Positions 1-5,423 of a stretch of DNA of 8,581 nt are shown one piece after another. The stretch covers positions 1-8,581 of the forward strand of contig CAIOJG010000029.1 of NCBI GenBank assembly GCA_903858555.1, in the 5' to 3' direction. The translations under genes were made by a program, and so were the position numbers. The DNA is from Candidatus Magasanikiibacteriota bacterium. Lineage in GTDB: Bacteria; Patescibacteriota; Patescibacteriia; Magasanikbacterales; GWA2-37-8. Every line of letters starts with the position of its first letter. Position 1 is the stretch's first letter. The notes under the pieces were generated by a model, which was given only the letters and a program-made list of their open reading frames with translations, was not told where the DNA came from and searched no databases.

Positions 1-148
1 TTTACAAGAAAAAATAAAACAGGGCGATACCATCTTGATCAAAGGATCACAAAGTATGTTTATGGAACGAGTCACCAAAGAAGTAATGGCCGAGCCGCTT
101 GATGCTCAAAAACTCTTGGTGCGTCAAACTAAAGAATGGGAACAATAA
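1..148 (+). CDS. murF: UDP-N-acetylmuramoyl-tripeptide--D-alanyl-D-alanine ligase (MurF), C-terminal end only
   Basis: The reading frame is open from the left edge (first full codon at 2) to a TAA at 146-148, giving 48 residues. The segment 'GDTILIKGSQSMFMERV' matches the end of the MurF C-terminal domain, usually written GDxVLvKGSrxMxME. MurF is the cytoplasmic ATP-dependent ligase that adds D-Ala-D-Ala to UDP-MurNAc-tripeptide. The protein finishes about 30 residues later with a charged tail. The assignment fits the context, because mraY, which acts on the MurF product, lies just downstream on the same strand. The gene is nevertheless closed off by the terminator at 161-190 and separated from mraY by a - strand HU gene. 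Only the last tenth or so of the enzyme is visible, so the catalytic part cannot be assessed. The identification rests on this tail motif plus the neighbours. Confidence 0.85.
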   Translation, partial: LQEKIKQGDTILIKGSQSMFMERVTKEVMAEPLDAQKLLVRQTKEWEQ

Positions 149-160
149 AAAACGAACAAA

Positions 161-190
161 AAAAGACCTCCGATAAATCGGAGGTCTTTT
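161..190. terminator. Bidirectional intrinsic terminator between convergent murF and HU genes
   Basis: A perfect 13-bp inverted repeat (161-173 pairing with 178-190) closes a TAAA loop. The core is GACCTCCGA/TCGGAGGTC and it is flanked by A-runs on the left and T-runs on the right. On the + strand the stem is followed by TTTTAGTTTTA. On the - strand it is followed by a longer U-rich tract (the complement of 149-164). It lies 12 nt after the murF stop and 9 nt beyond the HU stop, so it can end both transcripts. Confidence 0.93.
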
Positions 191-199
191 AGTTTTAGA

Positions 200-481
200 T
201 TACAATACAGCTTCTTTAGCAGCTTTGGCAACGCGGAATTTTACCACGGTCTTAGCTGGGATCTGGATAGTTGCACCAGTAGCTGGGTTGCGGCCCTGAC
301 GAGCAGCTCTTTTGATTTTTACCAATTTGCCCAAACCTGGAACTACGAATTCACCACTCTTTTTGACTTCTTTGTAAGCCAAAGTTGTCATTTCGTCCAA
401 AAATGCGTCTACTTGTTTCTTGCTCAAACCAGTGGATTCGGCAAGGGAAGCGATAATCGCTGACTTTGTCATTTTAGCCAT
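200..481 (-). CDS. hup: HU-family histone-like DNA-binding protein
   Basis: This 93-residue protein has the full HU/IHF layout: an N-terminal helical dimerisation part (about residues 5-42), then the beta-arm region. The arm carries the family signature GRNPATG (63-69), whose proline (P66) sits at the arm tip and intercalates into DNA in HU. The end KTVVKFRVAKAAKEAVL matches the usual C-terminal helix. HU dimers bend and compact DNA and are nucleoid-associated. The first ATG (481-479) is used here, although a second in-frame ATG three codons later (MTKSAII...) is also possible. Neither has a Shine-Dalgarno sequence. Transcription is probably from the strong promoter at 521-549, leaving a leader of roughly 30 nt, and ends at the 161-190 hairpin, so it is a single-gene unit. 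HU versus IHF cannot be separated by eye, but the lone homodimer-type gene favours HU. Confidence 0.96.
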   Translation of the reverse strand: MAKMTKSAIIASLAESTGLSKKQVDAFLDEMTTLAYKEVKKSGEFVVPGLGKLVKIKRAARQGRNPATGATIQIPAKTVVKFRVAKAAKEAVL

Positions 482-520
482 ATAAGGTTAAAATTAGTTA
501 ATAATTAAATTTATATAACA

Positions 521-549
521 ATTATAAGGGTTTTATCCAAATCGGTCAA
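521..549 (-). promoter_or_regulatory. Sigma-70-type promoter for the HU gene
   Basis: Read on the - strand there is TTGACC (549-544), a 17-nt spacer, and a perfect TATAAT (526-521). This is 5 of 6 plus 6 of 6 matches to consensus at ideal spacing, fitting a highly expressed nucleoid protein. The predicted start is near 514, about 33 nt before the ATG at 481. Confidence 0.88.
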
Positions 550-624
550 GAGCTTATGCACAGGTATGTCAATATCCATGGGGTTTTACCATTTTTCTCA
601 TTTTGAGCGCTTATCACCTTTAGC

Positions 625-653
625 TTGATTTTTATCTAATTTTGGGCTAAAAT
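625..653 (+). promoter_or_regulatory. Sigma-70-type promoter for the mraY operon, predicting a leaderless transcript
   Basis: TTGATT (625-630), a 17-nt spacer, and TAAAAT (648-653) form a good -35/-10 pair. The mraY ATG begins at 660, only 6 nt after the -10 box, which is where transcription would be expected to start. The mRNA would therefore begin at or within a base or two of the start codon. Confidence 0.78.
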
Positions 654-659
654 AATGCT

Positions 660-1772
660 ATGGAAATACTATTATTAAAAAATTCTTTGCTATTTTTTCT
701 CGCCGCTGCCACTGCGTCTTTTTTGTTGGCGCCAATTTTTATAAAATTTTTATACAAATATAAAATTACTCGTCGTAGTGATTTTGATTTTACTCTTTAT
801 GGCGACCGACAAATCAAAATTGGCACTCCGGTAATGGGTGGCTTGCTCGTAATCGTTGTGGTCACTGTAATTACGATGTTATACAACTGGAACCGCAAAT
901 ATACTTTCGTACCAATCGGTGTCATGAGTATCGCCGCCTTACTTGGCGCGGCCGATGATTTATTAAATATTTTCGGACAAACTCGTCGTTTACGCACACT
1001 TGACCAAACTTTAAAACTTATTCGCATTCATCGCCATTGGTATATGCGAGTTTGGTACGTAATAACTTTGCCATGGGCTTGGTTTAAACGCGCGACTCAC
1101 ATGTTTGGTTCTCATCCTGGTCGCGGAATTCAAGTACACGAAAAATTATTATTACAATTTGTCGCTGGTGCTGTCGCAGCTTGGTGGGTCTACACCAAAC
1201 TTTCTCCTCACTGGCATGTATTAAATATTCCGCTAGGTGGTGTGGTAGATATCGGTTGGCTGATTATTCCGCTAATTATTTTATTTGTGATGTTTACCGC
1301 TAATGCTGTAAACATTGCTGATGGTCTCGATGGATTAGCGGGCGGATCACTACTCATCACTTTTACCGGTTTGACAGTTTTAAGTTGGATTGAAGGCCGC
1401 ACCGCTTTTACTCCACTAAACGCGACTGTTGCGGGTGCGCTCTTGGCCTATACCTATTTCAATGTAAAACCGGCTCGTTTTCAGATGGGTGATGTCGGAT
1501 CCCTCGGGCTTGGCGCCTTGCTTGCAATAAACATGATTTCGATAGATAAAATTTTATATATCCCAATTTTTGGTTTTATTTTTTATGTGGAAACTATTGC
1601 GGTAATTTTACAGGTACTCAGTCGCCGATTATTTGGCCGTCGTCTTTTCAAAATGGCACCACTGCATCACCACTTTGAATTTTTAGGCTGGAGTGAAGAA
1701 AAGATCGTGATGAGATTCTGGATTATTCACGCTTTGGCGGTTGTGGCCGGTATCTGGATTGCTTTATACTAA
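660..1772 (+). CDS. mraY: Phospho-N-acetylmuramoyl-pentapeptide-transferase (MraY)
   Basis: MraY transfers phospho-MurNAc-pentapeptide from UDP to undecaprenyl phosphate in the inner membrane, making lipid I. The 370-residue protein has many hydrophobic segments. It also has the family landmarks in order: GTPVMGG (55-61), the metal-binding DD pair in AADD (97-100), NAVNIADGLDGLA (215-227), MGDVGSL (286-292, with the third catalytic aspartate D288), and the MAPLHHHFE motif (342-350). Between the DD pair and NAVN there are about 115 residues, against roughly 75 in E. coli MraY. The extra part (about 111-155) is basic and Trp/His-rich, ending in SHPGRGIQ. Total length stays near normal (about 360) because other loops are shorter. 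The gene follows a promoter that would give a leaderless mRNA, and its stop is 2 bases before the next start, so it leads an operon. Confidence 0.97.
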   Translation: MEILLLKNSLLFFLAAATASFLLAPIFIKFLYKYKITRRSDFDFTLYGDRQIKIGTPVMGGLLVIVVVTVITMLYNWNRKYTFVPIGVMSIAALLGAADDLLNIFGQTRRLRTLDQTLKLIRIHRHWYMRVWYVITLPWAWFKRATHMFGSHPGRGIQVHEKLLLQFVAGAVAAWWVYTKLSPHWHVLNIPLGGVVDIGWLIIPLIILFVMFTANAVNIADGLDGLAGGSLLITFTGLTVLSWIEGRTAFTPLNATVAGALLAYTYFNVKPARFQMGDVGSLGLGALLAINMISIDKILYIPIFGFIFYVETIAVILQVLSRRLFGRRLFKMAPLHHHFEFLGWSEEKIVMRFWIIHALAVVAGIWIALY

Positions 1773-1774
1773 TT

Positions 1775-2419
1775 ATGTACTTATCTTGGAACACAAAATT
1801 TACCACTGATTTTTCCGATGAAAATATCAACTCTCTATACAATGAGGGATTTTTGTTTACTAGGAAGGGCAAGGGCGAAATGTACCAAACACGCAGTTTG
1901 CGCATCGACTTATCTAAATTTGAATTAAACAGTGAAAATCGCCGGGTACTCAAACATACCGAGGGTTTAAATTTATTTGTTTCCCCTATTCCCTACGCCG
2001 ATTATGCATGGACCATTCACAAACTTGGCAAAGATTTTTATGAAACAAAATTTGGTGAAAAAACTTTTAGCGCCCAAAAGATAAAGGAGTTGATTACCGA
2101 TAAAGAAAAAAGTAATTTTAACCGACTTTTGATTTATAAAAATAATGATGTTACACTAGGATATTGTATTGCTTTGGAAACCAACGACTTACTCCACTAT
2201 TGCTATCCATTTTACGAATTAAATTCCGAGATAAAAAATATCGGACTGGGAATGATGCTCAAAGCCATTGTTTTGGCAAAAGAAAACGGTAAAAAATATG
2301 TTTACCTTGGCTCAGCTTCACGCCCGACCGATACTTACAAATTACAATTTGCAGGTATTGAATGGTTTGATGGCAAAACTTGGCAGACAGATCTGGAAAA
2401 ACTAAAAACACAACTATGA
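1775..2419 (+). CDS. Bpt/Ate1-like (leucyl/arginyl-tRNA--protein transferase C-terminal domain family) protein in the mur operon
   Basis: This 214-residue soluble protein has no signal peptide or membrane segment. Read by eye it aligns with bacterial Bpt and the ATE C-terminal domain along most of its length. GFLFTRKGKGEMY (25-37) corresponds to the Bpt GFRRSG..YRP region. SLRIDLSKF...NRRVLK (41-60) corresponds to VPLRVPVAEF...QRRVL. LLHYCYPFYEL (139-149) matches SAVYTFFDP. IGLGMMLKAIVLAKENGKKYVYLG (156-179) matches the SLGtf..L..I..A...GL.Y.YLG segment. TYKLQFAGIEWFDGKTW (187-203) matches MAYK.rFrPlE....W. The cysteine cluster at the N-terminus of true Bpt/Ate1 (CxxC-type) is absent. The known family moves an amino acid from aminoacyl-tRNA to a protein N-terminus, using a GNAT-like fold shared with FemABX. 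Its place between mraY and a Mur ligase, coupled to the latter by ATGA, suggests a role in cell-wall precursor chemistry; that part is inference. Confidence 0.72.
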   Translation: MYLSWNTKFTTDFSDENINSLYNEGFLFTRKGKGEMYQTRSLRIDLSKFELNSENRRVLKHTEGLNLFVSPIPYADYAWTIHKLGKDFYETKFGEKTFSAQKIKELITDKEKSNFNRLLIYKNNDVTLGYCIALETNDLLHYCYPFYELNSEIKNIGLGMMLKAIVLAKENGKKYVYLGSASRPTDTYKLQFAGIEWFDGKTWQTDLEKLKTQL

Positions 2420-3774
2420 AACACATTCACTTTATCGGCATCTGTGGTGTGGGCATGAGCTCGCTCGCCATCCTCTGGCAGAAAAAAGGTTGGAAAGTCA
2501 CTGGCAGTGATGTTGGTTTTTATCCGCCGGTTTCTACTCACCTCACTGACCACAAAGTCGCTTACTATCCAGGTTGGCACCCAGAAAAAATGGGCACGCC
2601 GGATCTGGTGGTAATCGGCAATGTTGCCGGCAGTGAAAATCCTGAATTAAAATTTGTTTTGGAAAATAATATTCCTCATGTTTCTTATCCAGAATTAATT
2701 TCTCAAAATTTAATCAGAGAAAATTCGATTGTTTGCGCCGGCACTTACGGCAAGACTACAACCACCGCCATGTTGGCCTATGTACTCAAAGAAGCCAATC
2801 TCGACCCAGCCTACATGTTTGGTGGTATCTCTGCTTCACTTGACCTCAGCGCAGATGATTTGGGTGGTGACTACAGCGTGATTGAGGGTGACGAATACAA
2901 AACCAGCCGCGATGATTTGCGTGCCAAATTTTTTTCTTATAAACCTACCCACCTCTTGCTTACCGGCATTAAATGGGACCACGCCGATGTTTATCCGACT
3001 GAAGAATCATATTTAGAAGCATTCAAAAAACTGGTAGAGCTAATACCAGAAAACGGATTAATTGTCGCCAACATTGATGAAGAAAATATTCGCAAAGTTT
3101 TACCATCCGCCAAAGCTCCAGTGCTTACCTATGGAAAACTAAACGGCAACTATATATACGTTGATCTGGAACAATCCACCAAAGGCATAGAATTTACTAT
3201 TGAAAACTTTGGCGAGGCTTTCAATATGGCTTCACCCATGCTTGGAGATTTTACCGCTAAAAATATTTGCGGCGTATTTATTATGGCCAAAGAGCTAGGC
3301 ATCGAACCAAAACGCATCATTGAATCTATAAAAAACTTTAAAGGCATCAAACGTCGTTTGGAAAAACGCGGCACACTGGCTGGCGGCGCGGATGTCTATG
3401 ATGATATTGCCCACTCACCCGCCAAGGCGCAAGCAATTTTGACCAATTTAAAAAATATTTATCCCGGAAAAATTTTTTCCATCTTTGAACCAAACACCGG
3501 TAATCGCCAAAGCGAATCTTTTCCAGAATATGACAATCATTTTAGTGGTGCCGACGAAATATTAATCCCTCGTTTGACTACAGTCAAAACTCCCGGCAGT
3601 GTTGATGGCGAAACTTTGACCAAAATCATTGCTAAAACCCACAACCACGCCCGCTATTTTGAAGAAGACGAAAATCTGATAAACTACCTAAAAGAAAATG
3701 CCAAAACTGGTGACGCTATCGTCTTTATGGGCAGCCACAGTTTTAGAGGGATGATTGATGAAGTATTAAAATAA
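2416..3774 (+). CDS. mpl: Mur ligase, Mpl/MurC type (UDP-N-acetylmuramate--peptide or --L-alanine ligase)
   Basis: The start is taken at 2416, where ATGA overlaps the upstream TGA. This gives 452 residues opening with the MurC/Mpl Rossmann motif MKHIHFIGICGVGMSS. A longer frame from 2380 only adds 12 unconserved residues inside the previous gene. Mpl-like features are YPPVSTHL (36-43), PDLVVIGN (62-69), VIEGDEY (155-161) followed by LRAKF (168-172), WDHADVYP (187-194), and a length near Mpl (about 457) rather than MurC (about 490). The ATP loop reads AGTYGKTTTT (108-117), with Tyr where His is usual. FKGIKRRLE (308-316) and DDIAHSP (339-345) are the C-terminal landmarks, the latter having Ser for the second His of DDxxHHP. 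Mpl recycles tripeptide onto UDP-MurNAc, whereas MurC adds L-Ala de novo. No other MurC is visible here, so this protein may do either job. Confidence 0.88.
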   Translation: MKHIHFIGICGVGMSSLAILWQKKGWKVTGSDVGFYPPVSTHLTDHKVAYYPGWHPEKMGTPDLVVIGNVAGSENPELKFVLENNIPHVSYPELISQNLIRENSIVCAGTYGKTTTTAMLAYVLKEANLDPAYMFGGISASLDLSADDLGGDYSVIEGDEYKTSRDDLRAKFFSYKPTHLLLTGIKWDHADVYPTEESYLEAFKKLVELIPENGLIVANIDEENIRKVLPSAKAPVLTYGKLNGNYIYVDLEQSTKGIEFTIENFGEAFNMASPMLGDFTAKNICGVFIMAKELGIEPKRIIESIKNFKGIKRRLEKRGTLAGGADVYDDIAHSPAKAQAILTNLKNIYPGKIFSIFEPNTGNRQSESFPEYDNHFSGADEILIPRLTTVKTPGSVDGETLTKIIAKTHNHARYFEEDENLINYLKENAKTGDAIVFMGSHSFRGMIDEVLK

Positions 3775-3779
3775 TTTTT

Positions 3780-4328
3780 ATGAAACTTCCCAAGCAAGCC
3801 AAAAAAATTTTTACCGGAGAAATTTTTGATGTCTATCAATGGCCTCAAAAAATGTATGACGGTTCCACCTCAACTTTTGAAATGATTGACCGCGATGATA
3901 CCGTACAAATTATCGCCATCAAAGGAAACAAAATATTAATGGGGATTGAATCTCAGCCCAATATAAAACGCGGCCTGACATTATTTGGCGGCAGAGTTAA
4001 TAAAAACGAAACACCATTATACGCCGCCAAAAGAGAACTAAAAGAAGAGTCTGGATTAGCCAGCACGAACTGGGAACTAATTCACCGTTATCAACCATTA
4101 ACAAAAATAGACTGGGAAATGTTTTATTATATCGCCCGCGATTGTAAAATAGTTTCACAGCAATCGCTCGATAGTGGCGAAAAAATTGAAATAACCGAAA
4201 TCACCTTTGATGAATTTGTGGATTATTTCACTTCTGAATTCAGACAGCATTGGCTTTCGTATTATCTTATAAAACTAAAAGCCGAGCAAAAGCTCGGCGA
4301 ATTTAGAAAAATTTTGTTTGGTAAATAA
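3780..4328 (+). CDS. Nudix hydrolase, ADP-sugar pyrophosphatase-like
   Basis: The 182-residue protein contains a perfect Nudix box (G-x5-E-x7-REL-x-EE-x-G-L) at residues 71-93, with E86, E89 and E90 as the expected metal ligands. Nudix enzymes hydrolyse nucleoside diphosphates linked to another group. The N-terminal strand layout (GEIFDVYQW, then an aromatic-rich strand and DTVQIIAI) resembles ADP-ribose/ADP-sugar pyrophosphatases, but substrate cannot be read from the box. It starts 5 nt after the ligase stop without a Shine-Dalgarno sequence and is probably the last gene of the mraY operon. Cleaning up nucleotide-sugar waste would suit that location, though this is speculation. The last 20 codons contain the hairpin at 4281-4298 that probably serves the opposite-strand gene, and the stop lies 1 base from that gene's stop. 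Confidence 0.93.
   Translation: MKLPKQAKKIFTGEIFDVYQWPQKMYDGSTSTFEMIDRDDTVQIIAIKGNKILMGIESQPNIKRGLTLFGGRVNKNETPLYAAKRELKEESGLASTNWELIHRYQPLTKIDWEMFYYIARDCKIVSQQSLDSGEKIEITEITFDEFVDYFTSEFRQHWLSYYLIKLKAEQKLGEFRKILFGK
4281..4298 (-). terminator. Probable intrinsic terminator for the LysW-like gene, inside the Nudix coding sequence
   Basis: A perfect 7-bp GC-rich stem (GCCGAGC/GCTCGGC) has a 4-nt loop. Read on the - strand it is followed by TTTTAGTTTTAT, almost the same tail as the 161-190 terminator. It lies 31 nt past the - strand stop at 4330. On the + strand the hairpin is followed by GAATTTAGAAAAA, which is not a good U-tract and would cut the Nudix message, so the - direction is preferred. 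Confidence 0.7.
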
Positions 4329-4329
4329 A

Positions 4330-4494
4330 TTATTTACCTTCGTCAACGATTTCCACTTTGACTTTGTCGTCATCAATAGAGTTGACTTCCAAGCTAATAC
4401 CACACATTTCGCATTCCATTACATGGCCTACGTCAAGGTCGGTATAAGCGGTTAAATCAACACTATTCTTACATTCTGGACAAATTAATATCAT
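4330..4494 (-). CDS. LysW-like small zinc-ribbon protein (54 aa)
   Basis: This short gene starts at ATG 4494-4492 and ends at TAA 4332-4330. It encodes MILICPEC (residues 1-8), then VMECEMCGISLEVNSI (25-40), then an acidic tail ending VEIVDEGK. Two CxxC pairs (C5/C8 and C28/C31) form a zinc ribbon. Spacing, the CGxxLEV segment and the acidic tail match LysW/ArgW, the amino-group carrier proteins that hold biosynthetic intermediates on a C-terminal glutamate. The LysW end EDWGE is absent: here the chain stops at DEGK, so a carrier function would need a different attachment point and is uncertain. It has its own promoter (4524-4552), no Shine-Dalgarno sequence, and a likely terminator at 4281-4298, so it is monocistronic. 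A plain structural or regulatory zinc ribbon is the main alternative. Confidence 0.85.
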   Translation of the reverse strand: MILICPECKNSVDLTAYTDLDVGHVMECEMCGISLEVNSIDDDKVKVEIVDEGK

Positions 4495-4523
4495 AAAATA
4501 AAGGATTAATTTAAGCGAAGCCT

Positions 4524-4552
4524 AGTATATCAGAAAAAAAGGCTTTTGGCAA
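4524..4552 (-). promoter_or_regulatory. Promoter for the LysW-like gene
   Basis: On the - strand, TTGCCA (4552-4547), a 17-nt spacer, and TATACT (4529-4524) give 4 of 6 and 5 of 6 consensus matches at ideal spacing. The predicted start is near 4517, leaving a leader of about 22 nt. Its -35 end lies only 6 bp from the ATG of the divergent PLP enzyme gene, so transcription of the two could interfere. Confidence 0.75.
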
Positions 4553-4558
4553 TACCCT

Positions 4559-5422
4559 ATGACTACTCCTCAAACCAGACAACCAAATTTGGCTAAAGCG
4601 CTAGGTTTAAAAACACCTGTGTATTTTAAGCGCGAAGACCTGCATCCTTTCGGCTCCCACAAGGGTCGCTCTATTCCTTTGATGATTGAACACTACACTA
4701 AAAAAGGTTGGCGGATTTTTGCGATCTCCTCTTCTGGCAACGCGGCTTTGGCGGCTGGATTGTATATAAAAAAATATAATCAAAAAAATAAAAATAAACT
4801 GGTCCTACAAATTTTTGTGGGCGAACATATTGATGAAAAAAAATTATCTATTTTGAAAAAAATCACTGATAAAAATATCGTTCTACAAAAATGTGCCAAC
4901 CCAAAACAAACCGCTTTTCAACTGGAAAAAAATAACGAAGCCAAAAATTTACGCCAATCTACCGATGATATTGCTCTTTTGGGATATGAATCTTTGGCCA
5001 AAGAACTTAGCAAAATAAAAAATCTAACCGCGATTTTTATCCCGACTTCCAGCGGCACTACCGCCGAAGGTTTATATGAAGGTTTTAAAAAACTAAAATT
5101 AAAACTACAAATTCATATTGTCCAAACCACTGCCTGTCATCCGATGGTGGCTGGATTTGAAACCGCACCGTCTTTAGCGACCGCTATTGTAGACAAAGTC
5201 GCTCATCGCAAAGACGCAATCTTGAAAGTAATAAAAAATAGCCATGGCGCTGGCTACATAATAAATAACGAACAAATTAAAAGCGCGATAAAATTGGTAA
5301 CTAAAACTTCTAAAATAACACTTTCCGCCAACAGTGCTTTGGCTGTCGCCGGACTTATCGAGGCTTTGAAAAAAGGAACTAAAATAAACGGCGCTGTTGT
5401 TTGTTTAGTCACTGGAAAATAA
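4559..5422 (+). CDS. PLP-dependent enzyme, fold type II (threonine synthase/cysteine synthase-like)
   Basis: The 287-residue protein carries the core motifs of the tryptophan synthase beta superfamily. VYFKREDLHPFGSHKGRS (21-38) contains K35 as the likely Schiff-base lysine. SSSGNAA (57-63) is the Asn loop that holds the PLP ring. SSGTTAEG (164-171) is a degenerate version of the Gly-rich phosphate-binding loop. SANSALAVAG (256-265) and VVCLVTGK (280-287) match the C-terminal part. The layout is closest to threonine synthase or threonine dehydratase, but it is short (threonine synthase is usually 350 residues or more) and lacks an N-terminal extension. Substrate cannot be assigned. There is no Shine-Dalgarno sequence and no convincing + strand promoter in the 64 bp before it. 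It is divergent from the LysW-like gene, and its stop is one base from the stop of the convergent gene. Confidence 0.88.
   Translation: MTTPQTRQPNLAKALGLKTPVYFKREDLHPFGSHKGRSIPLMIEHYTKKGWRIFAISSSGNAALAAGLYIKKYNQKNKNKLVLQIFVGEHIDEKKLSILKKITDKNIVLQKCANPKQTAFQLEKNNEAKNLRQSTDDIALLGYESLAKELSKIKNLTAIFIPTSSGTTAEGLYEGFKKLKLKLQIHIVQTTACHPMVAGFETAPSLATAIVDKVAHRKDAILKVIKNSHGAGYIINNEQIKSAIKLVTKTSKITLSANSALAVAGLIEALKKGTKINGAVVCLVTGK
5233..5256 (-). terminator. Possible terminator of the glycosyltransferase/hydrolase operon, inside the PLP enzyme gene
   Basis: Read on the - strand, a 6-bp stem (TAGCCA/TGGCTA, 5256-5251 with 5244-5239) with a 6-nt loop is followed by TTTTTT (5238-5233) and then ATTAC. It lies about 170 nt beyond the stop at 5424. 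The short stem makes this a weaker call, but no hairpin with a U-tract was seen in the one-base gap between the two convergent stops. Confidence 0.38.
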
Positions 5423-5423
5423 A

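Larger units (their letters stand above)
482..659. other. 178-bp divergent intergenic region between HU and mraY
   Basis: No coding potential is apparent here. The region holds two back-to-back promoters (HU at 521-549 on the - strand and mraY at 625-653 on the + strand), about 75 bp apart. The stretch between them (550-624) contains a single TTATGCACA (554-562), which resembles a DnaA box, but no cluster of such boxes. No riboswitch-like fold or long inverted repeat was recognised. Confidence 0.7.

Noticed and set aside
554..562. TTATGCACA, a DnaA-box-like 9-mer upstream of the HU -35 element
   Set aside because: It is a single copy with one mismatch to TTATCCACA. There is no box cluster or dnaA/dnaN gene, so chance is a sufficient explanation in AT-rich DNA.
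2380..2415. Upstream in-frame ATG that would extend the Mur ligase by 12 residues
   Set aside because: The extension (MADRSGKTKNTT) is not like any Mur ligase N-terminus and lies inside the preceding gene. The ATG at 2416 gives the Rossmann motif at the expected place with an ATGA overlap.
2417..2419. UGA recoded as glycine (code 25), as in some CPR lineages
   Set aside because: TGA ends the 1775-2419 gene and the glycosyltransferase exactly where the next ATG overlaps, and no conserved motif contains an in-frame TGA, so the standard bacterial code fits.
4281..4298. Hairpin as a + strand terminator for the mraY operon
   Set aside because: It lies before the Nudix stop codon, and its + strand tail (GAATTTAGAAAAA) lacks a U-tract. 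The - strand reading is far better.
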